Positions 43,843 to 52,715 of a DNA stretch of 64,000 bases are shown here, one piece after another. The position numbers were made by a program, and so were the translations under genes. Each line of letters starts with the position of its first letter. The stretch's first letter is position 1. The notes under the pieces are model-generated. The model was not told the origin of the DNA. It was given only the letters and a program-made list of their open reading frames with translations, and ran no database searches. Source of the DNA: Bacillota bacterium (lineage in GTDB: Bacteria > Bacillota > UBA4882 > UBA8346); assembly GCA_023401925.1 (NCBI GenBank), contig JAEXDA010000019.1:1-64000 (forward strand), written 5' to 3'.

Positions 43843-45789
43843 TCACCTTCCGCAACATCCTCCGCCGGAGGCGGGTTTATAGCTTCCAATCTCTTTTTGA
43901 ATCGCCTTGATATCAATATGTTGAATATCATCCACCACTTTCACATACCCGTGAAGCATCCCCATCCAGCACTGGAAGGTAAAATCCTGGGTTACCGTAA
44001 TCTCCGGAGTCTCCGTTTGCCCTTGGCTCAAGTCAAGCTGACCGTTGTATTCCGGGAAGGTCACCAAGTAATTGCAGGAATTGATTTTTTCCGGGTTAAA
44101 TTTAATCTTCGTTTTCAGACCTTTTTGCACAATGACGGCTGCCGGGGAATAGCCCTGATCATTGACCGTAACCGTAACTTCCTGAATACCGTCCACCACT
44201 TTGGCGACTTGAATATCGTCCGTAGGCACCTTGCCGCTTAGGAAGCGGATGGCCTTGGCGCTGTCCGCGCAACAACCGCCCCCACCGCTTAGCAGGCCAT
44301 TGCCGCCACTTTCCGCTTGTTTTAAATCTTCCACGGACACTTTGGAGAGATCGGATACTACTTTAATATTACTGCTAATCATCCCCATCCAGCAAGTATA
44401 AGTAATGGTTCCTTCATCCGCCGGTGTAAACTCAATCACATTCTCTCCGGGGACCAACTTTTTCTGGATATTATATTTAGGAATGGTTACCGGATTATTA
44501 CAACCGTTCAAATCCTCCGCCTTGGCTTTGATGGTCCAGCGTACCGGTATCCCTTTTTGTACCACAAAAGGTTGGTATCTGCCGGACTCCATTGTCGTGG
44601 TGACTACCTGAACCCCACCTTCAATTTTGGCCACATTTCCGATCCCGCTACCGGATAATGGGTTGGACGCCGCAACGGAGATTCCCGAGAGGCTCAAACC
44701 CCTGTTGACCATGGTCAACCCCAGGACAATCACCAGGACCGCACTGACTTTTAGCATCCGGTGCGTGAATTTGTTGCTTAGAAATGAACTGAGGGCTCCA
44801 AAGCCAAACATCAGCGGGACGGTGCCCATACTGAAAAGAAACATCGAGAGGGCTCCGGCGAAAAAGCTACCGGTTCCCAAAGCGTAAAACTGCATGGTCT
44901 GTAAAGGCCCGCACGGCATTAAACCGTTCAGCAAACCGACAAAGAAAGGCCCACGGTTACCGGCGCTATTTTGAATCCTATTACCCAAAAACTTGGGAAT
45001 ACCGATCTTAATCCTGCGAAGCCAGGGAAATATTTCCAGCATATTCAGGCCGATAATCACCATGAATAATCCCCCGGCAATCGCCACAATCCCTTTAGCC
45101 GACCCGGAAAAACCAATGACCGAACCCAGAGCGCCGACGATTCCACCGATAAGGGTGTAGGATATGACCCGGCCCGCATTATAGAGCAAGCTGGGTTTCA
45201 ACTGACCCCACCTGGATCCTGCGGAAACGTTTTCCGATTGTTGTTTACTGATAGATTGCGATAAATTAATACCGCTTGGCGGCGATTCTATCCTTTGAGA
45301 TAAATTGATGCCGCTTGGCGGCGCCTTTATACATTGCGACAAATTGATGCCGCCACACATCGCCACACAATGCAGTGACGTCAATAACCCAATCACAAAA
45401 AGCATCCCGTAACCGACCGACTGATCAACCTGGGGGATGAAATTAAAACCAATGGTTGACTTGATAATGAAGTATAAAGCGAAAATAATGATGCCAACCC
45501 CCAGCAACTGGTTGATGGATGTTTTCTTTTCAGACTTATCGTCATTGGAAGAGCCCACCTCATAACCGAGTTTGATAACGGCATCCGCAAGTCGCTGCTC
45601 CATCATGGAGGGTAGGCTTTCCGTTAAATCCGGATCATATTCCACTGTTACCTGGGATTTAGCCAGCGAGGCCTTAACCTTCACAACGCCCTTGATCTTG
45701 CGGAGCGCATTCTCGATCTTCATTTCACAGCTGGGACAGGACATGCCCTGGACTGCCAAAACCTTACTTATCAGCTTTCGTTCCATCAT
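43843..45789 (-). CDS. HMA - SafE/UreH-like membrane - double cupredoxin fusion protein
   Basis: A 648-residue fusion. Residues 9-78 are an HMA domain (GMSCPSC). Residues 95-365 form about seven helices of the sulfite-exporter TauE/SafE or UreH-like group, with MCGG at 144-147 and NGLMPCGPLQ near 278, paired Cys motifs like those of CcdA/DsbD. Two cupredoxin-like modules follow (about 400-480 and 530-620), each with a CWMGM copper-ligand end; the tail is GGGCCGR. Residues 147-185 are three 13-residue repeats beginning GINLSQ. ATG follows AGGAGGA. Likely moves or shields copper across the membrane together with CopA. Confidence 0.85.
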   Translation of the reverse strand: MMERKLISKVLAVQGMSCPSCEMKIENALRKIKGVVKVKASLAKSQVTVEYDPDLTESLPSMMEQRLADAVIKLGYEVGSSNDDKSEKKTSINQLLGVGIIIFALYFIIKSTIGFNFIPQVDQSVGYGMLFVIGLLTSLHCVAMCGGINLSQCIKAPPSGINLSQRIESPPSGINLSQSISKQQSENVSAGSRWGQLKPSLLYNAGRVISYTLIGGIVGALGSVIGFSGSAKGIVAIAGGLFMVIIGLNMLEIFPWLRRIKIGIPKFLGNRIQNSAGNRGPFFVGLLNGLMPCGPLQTMQFYALGTGSFFAGALSMFLFSMGTVPLMFGFGALSSFLSNKFTHRMLKVSAVLVIVLGLTMVNRGLSLSGISVAASNPLSGSGIGNVAKIEGGVQVVTTTMESGRYQPFVVQKGIPVRWTIKAKAEDLNGCNNPVTIPKYNIQKKLVPGENVIEFTPADEGTITYTCWMGMISSNIKVVSDLSKVSVEDLKQAESGGNGLLSGGGGCCADSAKAIRFLSGKVPTDDIQVAKVVDGIQEVTVTVNDQGYSPAAVIVQKGLKTKIKFNPEKINSCNYLVTFPEYNGQLDLSQGQTETPEITVTQDFTFQCWMGMLHGYVKVVDDIQHIDIKAIQKEIGSYKPASGGGCCGR

Positions 45790-45820
45790 TACTTCCTCCT
45801 AGGAATCTTGAACTGTACTT

Positions 45821-45853
45821 ATTGTACAGAAATGTTGTGAAGATCCTATGAAG
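45821..45853 (-). promoter_or_regulatory. Direct-repeat promoter of the copper operon
   Basis: Minus strand: CTTCATAGGATCTTCAC (45853-45837), 10 bases, then the -10 box TACAAT (45826-45821). The two CTTCA half-sites are 11 bp apart and cover the -35 region, as for an OmpR-type activator. A palindrome ctgtac-n5-gtacag (45813-45829) overlaps the -10 box and may be a second operator. Confidence 0.7.
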
Positions 45854-45860
45854 AGAGAAA

Positions 45861-45885
45861 AAAAGATGCCCGATGGCATCTTTTT
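45861..45885 (-). terminator. Rho-independent terminator of alpha/beta hydrolase gene
   Basis: aaaagatgcc/ggcatctttt stem with a 4-base loop; minus strand ends in a T-run. It closes the hydrolase gene 12 bp after its stop and insulates the copper promoter next to it. Confidence 0.88.
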
Positions 45886-45897
45886 CGCTTTTTACTT

Positions 45898-46731
45898 TCA
45901 ATGCGGATCTCCAACCCTTTTTTGTTCAAATAACCACTGAAAAAATTGGGGATCGTGGAAAGCTTTATTCCAAACATTGTGGAACATATTGGGATACTCC
46001 GTATACTTGGGGTGACCGCCTGCCGTTTGAATCGCCTGAACCATTTTCCGGGTAGTATTCGGGTTAACTAAAATATCACGTCCCCCATGAAATGCCCATA
46101 TCGGGATGTTCGTCATTAAACCGGCTTTTTGGTCATCCCCCGAGCCGCAAAATGGAGCTGCAGCTGCGAACATACGAGGATAGCGGGCGATCAAATCCCA
46201 AACACCGGAACCGCCGCTTGATATGCCCAGCACATAAATTCGGTCCGGATCAACCGGTAATTTATTTTGTAATTGCCGGAGTAATTCTACAGTCTGCCAT
46301 AACGGTCTGGCGGGTCTGGACGACTGCGGGACAGTGCCCGAATAGCTTTCCTTCTCAACCCAATTTTCTTCCGCCGGACATTGGGGAACAACCACAAAAC
46401 TGGGGTATTTTTGACGGAAAGATGATTGGTCGAAAACATCAATATACTTCAACTGTTTCAGATTATCCGTTCCACGCTCCCCGGTCCCATGCAGATATAA
46501 TAGTAAAGGATATTGATTGAGTCCATTGGCATTTTCAGGAAGCGGTTTTAATAACCGGTAAAGTAATGTTCCCCCCTGATTATCATGAAACGTGCCGGAT
46601 TCAAAATCCGTCGCCGGTTTCGGCCCGGAAGCGTATGAATATCGATTGATCATTGAAAAAATTAATGTCAGAAATAATAATACCCATAACCCCGGGTTCC
46701 GGGACTTCGAAACTTTCCTGTCAAAAATCAT
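45898..46731 (-). CDS. Secreted alpha/beta hydrolase (esterase/depolymerase-like)
   Basis: A 277-residue hydrolase. An N-terminal membrane or signal helix (LWVLLFLTLIFSMINRYSYA) lies at about 14-33. The fold has YPLLLYLHGTGERG (oxyanion loop), nucleophile Ser in GISSGGSG, Asp in HGGRD and His in MFHNVW, the layout of the PHB-depolymerase/feruloyl-esterase-like phospholipase group. ATG 46731 follows AAGGGTGAG; the upstream open frame belongs to a gene remnant. Substrate unknown. Its link to the copper genes may be positional only. Confidence 0.82.
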   Translation of the reverse strand: MIFDRKVSKSRNPGLWVLLFLTLIFSMINRYSYASGPKPATDFESGTFHDNQGGTLLYRLLKPLPENANGLNQYPLLLYLHGTGERGTDNLKQLKYIDVFDQSSFRQKYPSFVVVPQCPAEENWVEKESYSGTVPQSSRPARPLWQTVELLRQLQNKLPVDPDRIYVLGISSGGSGVWDLIARYPRMFAAAAPFCGSGDDQKAGLMTNIPIWAFHGGRDILVNPNTTRKMVQAIQTAGGHPKYTEYPNMFHNVWNKAFHDPQFFQWLFEQKRVGDPH

Positions 46732-46779
46732 TTTTCTCACCCTTTTAGCCAATATCCCGTCACCGTTTCTTTTTATACC

Positions 46780-46878
46780 CTTAACTTTTGCCTGATGGTT
46801 TTGGCTATCAAAAAACTTAGGGATAATTATATACTGACCATCATTCTTTTTCAAGTATACCGGGTAGTACACTGCCAA
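46780..46878 (-). pseudogene. Remnant of a second DUF2318-like gene end
   Basis: The minus strand encodes KKNDGQYIIIPKFFDSQ, close to LKTDDGQYITISKTLLAKAK at the end of the intact DUF2318 protein upstream, and the DNA is similar too (compare 46815-46850 with 47118-47150). No start or Cys motifs remain. Probably a decayed tandem duplicate. Confidence 0.45.
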
Positions 46879-46955
46879 TGTTATTTTTTAGGATACAATT
46901 TCCGCCCATTTCCAAACCATAACATTTTCCCCGTCATGAGAATATTTATAAAACA

Positions 46956-46985
46956 AAACCTTCCCTTTTGGTAGAGGAAGGTTTC
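46956..46985 (-). terminator. Terminator of the DUF2318 gene
   Basis: aaaccttcc/ggaaggttt stem with an 11-12-base loop; the minus strand continues into tgtttt, as expected for termination of the gene ending at 47058. Confidence 0.75.
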
Positions 46986-47057
46986 GAAACGAAGATGAAT
47001 AGGATTGTATCACAAATTCGATTGTTCGGTAGATGGATTGGAATCTTTATTATCTTT

Positions 47058-47564
47058 TCAATATTTCTTCCAGTTGCCAAACAAGCCTTTGGCTTTGGCG
47101 AGCAAAGTCTTGGAGATAGTGATATATTGACCGTCATCGGTTTTTAAATCCGCGGTAATCGGAACTGGGTTACAACCGTTTTTAACCTTCTCAACCTTAT
47201 CGATGGGAAAACGGTTGCCACAGTTTTGGCAGACCAATTCATTGCCTTCCTGAATGTAATAACCACGCCCCGAATCAAAACATACCTGACAGGTGTTAAA
47301 AGCTGTCCTTACGCTCCCATCGCTAGCTTTCACTGCGACCACTTCCATTTTAACTCCATCCACGGATATGGGGTAAAATTTCGCCTTACCGGTAACCTCT
47401 CTTTTCAGTATGCGCAAATCCCCGTTCTTGGTTGTTTCCGCCTGAGTGATGGAGCTTTTCACAATGAGGAAACCCGCCATTACGACCAACGCTAATCCCA
47501 TAACCTTCAACCATTTATTTCTCTGAATAGTTTTCATCAACTTATCATCCGCTTGAACACCCAT
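47058..47564 (-). CDS. DUF2318-family membrane-anchored Cys-rich protein
   Basis: A 168-residue protein. An N-terminal helix (WLKVMGLALVVMAGFLIVKS) at about 17-36 anchors it, with the rest outside. FNTCQVCFDSGRGYYIQ and ELVCQNCGNRFP give two CxxC pairs followed by NGCNPVPI, the DUF2318 signature, probably binding metal or an Fe-S centre. ATG 47564 follows GAAGGGAG. Its promoter carries the same direct repeat as the copA operon, which argues for a role in copper handling. Confidence 0.82.
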   Translation of the reverse strand: MGVQADDKLMKTIQRNKWLKVMGLALVVMAGFLIVKSSITQAETTKNGDLRILKREVTGKAKFYPISVDGVKMEVVAVKASDGSVRTAFNTCQVCFDSGRGYYIQEGNELVCQNCGNRFPIDKVEKVKNGCNPVPITADLKTDDGQYITISKTLLAKAKGLFGNWKKY

Positions 47565-47607
47565 TAACCATTCTCCCTTCAGAGTTTTAAAGACTTTAAT
47601 ATCTCGG

Positions 47608-47640
47608 ATTATATCAATCCGATGTGAAGATTCTATGAAG
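47608..47640 (-). promoter_or_regulatory. Direct-repeat promoter of the DUF2318 gene
   Basis: Minus strand: CTTCATAGAATCTTCAC (47640-47624), 10 bases, then TATAAT (47613-47608), about 44 bp before the ATG. Same spacing and half-sites as at 45821-45853 and 56714-56746. Confidence 0.75.
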
Positions 47641-47763
47641 ATTGACAACTGTTCTGAAGGTTCCATGGATTTGAAAAAAAGCATAAAAAAACGGCATTTC
47701 ATCAAAAACGTCGTTACTAAACCTCATATCCCTACCATTAAATTATGGAATGAAGGAGAGCCT

Positions 47764-48054
47764 TTAATAGATATCTGATGAAGAAGTCTGAATTCCATTC
47801 TCGGCAACAATTTGATGCTTGAACGGAATGCCAAGTTCCCTACATTCTTCCTGGCCCAAAAAGAAGACGGCATCATTTTGGATGCAGGCAATTAAGCCTT
47901 CCTTTTTAATGCTATCCAAACGGTCCTGCACTTCATCAGGGAGGGCCTCCGTACTAAATGCCCCTATTACGGCATCATTGGCCATTAAATTTTGAATGAA
48001 TTCCCAATCAAGAAACTGCTTATCCAGTTTAATAACCTCCCAAACGAGAAACAT
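47764..48054 (-). CDS. Hypothetical protein, about 96 residues
   Basis: A soluble acidic protein with no recognised domain; the region DWEFIQNLMANDAVIGAFST and DSIKKEGLIACIQND looks like a compact alpha/beta fold. The start is unclear: ATG 48054 has AAGGAGGA about 20 bases away, too far, while GGGAGG lies inside the frame ahead of a CTG at codon 10 (48027). The gene may therefore begin at a non-ATG codon. No tie to its neighbours is evident. Confidence 0.5.
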   Translation of the reverse strand: MFLVWEVIKLDKQFLDWEFIQNLMANDAVIGAFSTEALPDEVQDRLDSIKKEGLIACIQNDAVFFLGQEECRELGIPFKHQIVAENGIQTSSSDIY

Positions 48055-48376
48055 TTCGTGATTGAATCCAATATTCCTCCTTAATAGCCCTTATTAAATC
48101 AAAGAATTTTGAAAAAAACTTAACAATCCTAGCGACTTTGGGTCAATATAGTCTGTATGATTCCCCGCTAATCTTCTGATAAAGAAATTTAGATTGATAC
48201 AAAAACAAATTATAGTAAAACTCACCTTATTTCCGGTCTAGTGATAACTCAGATCGGCAATGTTCCGATGCTGATTTTTCATTGAGTATTTCCAAAACAA
48301 ACCGACCATAGTAAAACATAAATTATCTCCATGACTAACCCGCCAGGGATAATCGCCAAAAAACCCAAAGTCAGTT
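48055..48376. other. Intergenic region without gene
   Basis: AT-rich, 322 bp. It holds the AAGGAGGA site mentioned for the hypothetical gene (about 48080) and possible promoters, but no convincing frame, repeat or terminator. Confidence 0.5.
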
Positions 48377-49444
48377 TTAGCGTAAGGACTTTAACCATTC
48401 CCTTTTTTCCCACAAAGCACATCCCCCTCCGGTTTCAGTCAACTCCGTAGAATGTTGACGGATTTCTTTCAATAAGGGGGATTGCAGTGCCTCCCGCAAG
48501 GACACATCATTGACATTGGTATCGGAATAGGGAGCAAACGGACATGGCTCCAAATCACCTTCGGCACTAATATGGATGAAGCCACGACCTGCCGAAAGGC
48601 AACCGCCAAAGGCTTTTTCGTCGCCGGGAAAGCTAACAAACAAAGCCGGAAATCGAATTCGGAAAGAATCCAAAATGGTCATTAAAGAGGCCCTTTGTTC
48701 GGCGGTCACTGCAATATCCTCCGTGGCTTCCTCGACCGGAATGTACTCTACAAAGAAAAACAGCTGGCAACCCCATTTAATTAGTTCTTTTATAAAACGT
48801 TCACTCGTTAAGGTCTCAAAATTTGTTCTTGAAACGGTTAAGGAAAGACCGTAGAAAATACCGGAGCGTTTAATTCTTCCAAAAGTCTTCTCTAGTTGTC
48901 CATAAACCCCGGGTCCTCTTCTGCTGTCCGTATCCGTTTCGTAGCCTTCCAAACTGATAACGGGTATTACATTTCTCTGTTTTCGTAGACAGCTGATGAT
49001 TTCATCCGTCATAAGCAAACCATTGGTGAAGAGGGGGAAGATTAGTTCAGAGAAATCTTTGGTAATCTCAAAAATTTCCTTTCTCATGAGGGGCTCACCC
49101 CCGGCCAAAAAAACAAATGAAATACCGAGCCTTTGGGCTTCTGCAATCACGGAGCGTAATTTATCATAACTCATTTCTTTGCCCATCGGTCTTTGCTGTG
49201 CCTTTGAATAACAACCTTCGCATTGAAGATTGCACCGGTTAGTGATACTAATAATCATGTAAGGAGGGACCTGAAGACCCTGTTGATCATTTTTTATTCT
49301 TTTTTGGACGGCTCTCCGCTGCCAAAAAATGATTCGCAACATAAATATCATTCTTGCCGGATTTTTATAAACCATCCATAATGCGTCTTTTAAAAAACTA
49401 TTGATCGATTGATTCAATAGAGTTCTGTAATCATGGAATCTCAT
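48377..49444 (-). CDS. Radical SAM protein with SPASM-like C terminus
   Basis: A 355-residue enzyme. The [4Fe-4S]-SAM motif CNLQCEGC variant of CxxxCxxC is near residue 75, with FLAGGEPLMR after it. The C-terminal part has GGCLSAGRGFIHISAEGDLEPCPF, a Cys arrangement like reduced SPASM domains of peptide- or heme-modifying enzymes. ATG 49444 has AGAGGA at 9 bases; an ATG three codons earlier abuts that site. It ends a run of minus-strand genes (DUF998, flavoprotein, aldehyde dehydrogenase). Substrate unknown; no small precursor peptide is obvious next to it. Confidence 0.85.
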   Translation of the reverse strand: MRFHDYRTLLNQSINSFLKDALWMVYKNPARMIFMLRIIFWQRRAVQKRIKNDQQGLQVPPYMIISITNRCNLQCEGCYSKAQQRPMGKEMSYDKLRSVIAEAQRLGISFVFLAGGEPLMRKEIFEITKDFSELIFPLFTNGLLMTDEIISCLRKQRNVIPVISLEGYETDTDSRRGPGVYGQLEKTFGRIKRSGIFYGLSLTVSRTNFETLTSERFIKELIKWGCQLFFFVEYIPVEEATEDIAVTAEQRASLMTILDSFRIRFPALFVSFPGDEKAFGGCLSAGRGFIHISAEGDLEPCPFAPYSDTNVNDVSLREALQSPLLKEIRQHSTELTETGGGCALWEKREWLKSLR

Positions 49445-49465
49445 GGAATTCATTCCTCTTTCTTA

Positions 49466-50836
49466 TCAGCGCATGATAAATTTCAATAATTTAAGTTTAT
49501 TTTTATACGGTGGGTATCGCAGGGGGATATCAAACAGAGTAGACTTTTTCAAAATACTTTTTGGATGGGAAAAAGTCTCAAAGCTTGCCTTGCCGTGATA
49601 GCCTCCCATGCCGCTGTCTCCCACGCCTCCGAATGGCATATATGAGGTTGCCAGATGGACGATAGTATCATTGATGCAACCGCCCCCAAAGGAAGTATTA
49701 TTGATAACATACTGTTCTCTCTTCTTGTCCTGCGTAAAGAAATATAGGGCAAGAGGTTTGGGATGATGATTGACTATTCCAATAACATCATTGAGGCTCT
49801 CAAATTCAAGTACAGGGAGTAAGGGTCCGAAAATTTCCTCCTGCATAATAGGCCTATCCCATGTTACATTATCAAGAACCGTAGGCGCTATCCGGTGGGT
49901 TAGGTCGTTATACTGTCCGCCAACAACAATCGTTTCATTTTGGATCAGTCCCAAAAGGCGATTAAAATGTTTATCATTAATTATCTTGGGGTAATCCGGG
50001 TTATTTAAAGGATCGGGCCCGTAAAACTCCTCAATGTACTTGCTCATTTTGGTTATGAGTTCATTTTTTACATTTTTATGGACCACCAAATAATCGGGGG
50101 CCACACAAGTTTGTCCTGCATTTAGATACTTTCCCCATACAATTCGTTTGGCTGCCATATCTAAATTAGCGGTTTCATCGACAATGCAGGGACTTTTGCC
50201 GCCTAACTCCAATGAAACCGGGGTAAGATGCTTTGAAGCCGACTCCATTACCACCTTGCCCACAGATACACTGCCGGTAAAGAAAATATAATCAAACTTC
50301 TCATCCAACAATGTTTTATTGGCCTCTCTTCCCCCTCTTACCACCGTAATGTAGGATTCATCAAAGTTCTCACTGATAAGCCGTTCTATGATTTCGGCAG
50401 TATGCGATGAATATTCGGATGGTTTCACGATCGTACAATTCCCTGCCGCCATGGCTCCTATCAAAGGGGCAATCGTTAATTGAAACGGGTAATTCCAAGG
50501 CGACATAATCAGCACAATACCATAAGGCTCCGAATATTGGTAACTGGCTGACAAAAAATGAGTAATCGGAGTTTTAACCTTCCTGGGTTTGGCCCAATTC
50601 CGAAGGTGTTTGATAATATATTCAAGCTCCTCCAAAACAAGGCCTATTTCTGTGGCATAAGCCTCAAAGGGAGCTTTATTCAAATCCCTTTTTAACGCCT
50701 CAAGAATTTCTGTTTCATGATTTGAAATTGCTTGTTTTAAAAGCTTGAGACTTTTGATACGATAGTCAATTTCTTTCGTTATGCCTTTTTCGAAGAATAA
50801 TCGTTGTTTTCTTACTGCTTCATTCATGTTATTCAT
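49466..50836 (-). CDS. Aldehyde dehydrogenase (class 3-like)
   Basis: A 456-residue NAD(P)-dependent dehydrogenase with catalytic Glu in LELGGKSPC, catalytic Cys in GQTCVAP, and EEIFGPLLPVLEF. Length and the hydrophobic basic C-terminal tail match class-3 fatty-aldehyde dehydrogenases such as those like AldH/YwdH. ATG follows AGGGGTT. It lies 21 bp before the radical SAM gene and 156 bp after the flavoprotein gene. Probably oxidises medium- or long-chain aldehydes. Confidence 0.93.
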   Translation of the reverse strand: MNNMNEAVRKQRLFFEKGITKEIDYRIKSLKLLKQAISNHETEILEALKRDLNKAPFEAYATEIGLVLEELEYIIKHLRNWAKPRKVKTPITHFLSASYQYSEPYGIVLIMSPWNYPFQLTIAPLIGAMAAGNCTIVKPSEYSSHTAEIIERLISENFDESYITVVRGGREANKTLLDEKFDYIFFTGSVSVGKVVMESASKHLTPVSLELGGKSPCIVDETANLDMAAKRIVWGKYLNAGQTCVAPDYLVVHKNVKNELITKMSKYIEEFYGPDPLNNPDYPKIINDKHFNRLLGLIQNETIVVGGQYNDLTHRIAPTVLDNVTWDRPIMQEEIFGPLLPVLEFESLNDVIGIVNHHPKPLALYFFTQDKKREQYVINNTSFGGGCINDTIVHLATSYMPFGGVGDSGMGGYHGKASFETFSHPKSILKKSTLFDIPLRYPPYKNKLKLLKFIMR

Positions 50837-50992
50837 AATTACTTAACCCCTATTTTCAAGTGATTGCTTATATTTGTGTACGATAACCAATAATGAAATT
50901 GTATTACAGAATTTTCTTAAATTCAATATTTACTCTCTCTCGTTGCGAACCGGATATGACTCCTTGGAAAATCTTCTGGATTTTAGAATTAT

Positions 50993-51859
50993 TTAACATA
51001 GTTCCGATTTTCTGCCCTTTGATATCCACTTCCCCAAAAAATCAAAAAAACGGCCCGCCGATTTTTTGATAACTCCCAATGAAACATCATAATAATAATC
51101 CGAATCAAACCAGCCCTTTTCTTTAAAATATTGATAATCCCGGTACTGCTCATTCAGAATTTCCAGTATACTTGTACGGTTTATCCGGAAGAGCATCAGC
51201 TTGAAAAAAGAAGGTGTGGGCAACTTGGAACGATATAGATCCTTATAAAATCTTCTTGCTGCCTTGGTGATTTGCCGGGTTATTTTTTTCTGTTCAAGTT
51301 TAGTTCTTGGCTCTAAAGCCGTTAGATAACATCCTTTGGCTGCATCAAATCCTAAACGCCCTCCTACAAATCCTAGATACTTTACAATAGAAGCCCCTCC
51401 GAATATACCTTGGGCGACAATCGCGGTTGAAACCTTACCGAAAAAATGCGGTCGGTGTATAATAAAGCTTAGCCTGTCCAGAAAATTCTTCATGAGCGCC
51501 GTCACCTGAAACGCATAATTGGGGGTGGCGAAAATTATCCCATCCGAATGATTCATCTTCTCAAGCAATACATCCCGGTCATCTTTAAGGGGACAAAATT
51601 CCTCTCCCTTGTCGAAGCATGATTTACAACCGATGCAATTTTTAAGGGTATAATCATTTAAGAAAACATACTCAAAGTCAATTTTCTCTTTCGCAATCAA
51701 CTTTAAATTCTCTTCAAATTCTTGAACCCCTCGGTAAGTTGCATGCTTTCGCGGAGTTCCGATAAATGCGGTTACTTTTTTTATTTGCTCAGATTTAATT
51801 TTGTTTCCCTCCTTTCGATATCGTGTAACTGCTTTTGCGACCATTTTATAATTCCCCAT
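50993..51859 (-). CDS. Flavodoxin-like NAD(P)H-dependent oxidoreductase
   Basis: A 288-residue protein with an FMN-reductase fold: VTAFIGTPRKHATY (flavin phosphate loop), CIGCKSCFDKGEEFC with several Cys as in iron-sulfur flavoproteins, and FATPNYAFQVTALMKNFLDR. A ~100-residue basic C-terminal extension is unusual. The start is uncertain: the strongest ribosome site, AAAGGAGGG, lies within the frame seven bases before an ATT codon (51796) that would begin the protein right at the fold, while ATG 51859 has little upstream. In the TetR-controlled group. Confidence 0.75.
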   Translation of the reverse strand: MGNYKMVAKAVTRYRKEGNKIKSEQIKKVTAFIGTPRKHATYRGVQEFEENLKLIAKEKIDFEYVFLNDYTLKNCIGCKSCFDKGEEFCPLKDDRDVLLEKMNHSDGIIFATPNYAFQVTALMKNFLDRLSFIIHRPHFFGKVSTAIVAQGIFGGASIVKYLGFVGGRLGFDAAKGCYLTALEPRTKLEQKKITRQITKAARRFYKDLYRSKLPTPSFFKLMLFRINRTSILEILNEQYRDYQYFKEKGWFDSDYYYDVSLGVIKKSAGRFFDFLGKWISKGRKSELC

Positions 51860-51890
51860 GTTCGATAATTATTGTATCCGTTAAGCTTTT

Positions 51891-52568
51891 TTAATTAACC
51901 TTGGCCTTTTCCGCCCGCAAGAGTATAACGGCGAAAACAAGTACCCATAGCATGGAAGTATAGATATTGATGCGTTCTTTAATTCCCAACCAAGGCGTGG
52001 GCAATTGTGCCGCAACCCGAGGACCGTCTAGACCTGCCCAAGCGCCAAACAGAAGAAGAACCAAAATTGTCACAATCGAATAGCGATGGAACCACCTTCC
52101 ATGTGCCGTGGATCCGAACCCTATGGATAAGATAAGAAAGAGCGACATTACTATCGTACCGGTTATGTGCATTATGTCGGTAATTGTCCCTACCGCACCC
52201 CGTAAGTGCATGGGGAAGAACAGTCCCGTCACATATCCGGCCAATCCGTATCCGGTCAGCAAAACTCCCGCGATACGCGAGGTACGCCTTCGAGTGTCCA
52301 CTCCCCGAACACCGAGTCCGAATGCAATCACAAACACGCTATACACGCCAAAAAGAAAAATGACAAAGGGTCTGGTTGGAGCTCCAATCGCCATCAGCTC
52401 ACTGACGGATTGTGAGGCGGAGCAGTAACCATCCCACTGTATGGCTGCAAGGATGTCAGTAACAATATAAAGTAAAGAAGAAAGAATACCGCAGACGAGC
52501 AGTACTTTTCGTACTATCTTTGGTATTTGCAGTTCTTTTTTGGTTTGGATTCTTGTTGCTGGTTTCAT
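51891..52568 (-). CDS. DUF998-family membrane protein
   Basis: A 225-residue protein with six predicted helices and the DUF998 pattern (YCSASQSVSELMAIGAPTR in the first extracytoplasmic loop). ATG 52568 follows AGGGAG; an upstream frame to 52673 would pass through the operator. First gene after the TetR gene, with a palindromic operator about 100 bp ahead, so it is the likely main target of the repressor. Function unknown. Confidence 0.85.
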   Translation of the reverse strand: MKPATRIQTKKELQIPKIVRKVLLVCGILSSLLYIVTDILAAIQWDGYCSASQSVSELMAIGAPTRPFVIFLFGVYSVFVIAFGLGVRGVDTRRRTSRIAGVLLTGYGLAGYVTGLFFPMHLRGAVGTITDIMHITGTIVMSLFLILSIGFGSTAHGRWFHRYSIVTILVLLLFGAWAGLDGPRVAAQLPTPWLGIKERINIYTSMLWVLVFAVILLRAEKAKVN

Positions 52569-52670
52569 TTTTAACTCCCTAGTAATAATGGTTTTCCATG
52601 GACTTGATTCTTTCTGCCATAAAACCCCAAAAATATACGAATTGCTACGGCAAAAATAATACTCACCATC

Positions 52671-52700
52671 CATGAATGAATATTTATATATTCATTCATG
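52671..52700 (-). promoter_or_regulatory. Palindromic operator O1 of the TetR regulator
   Basis: catgaatgaata and tattcattcatg form 12-bp perfect half-sites around tttata. It lies between the TetR gene and the DUF998 gene it probably controls. The same gaatgaat/attcattc core occurs ahead of tetR. Confidence 0.8.
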
Positions 52701-52715
52701 TTGATAGAAAAAAAA

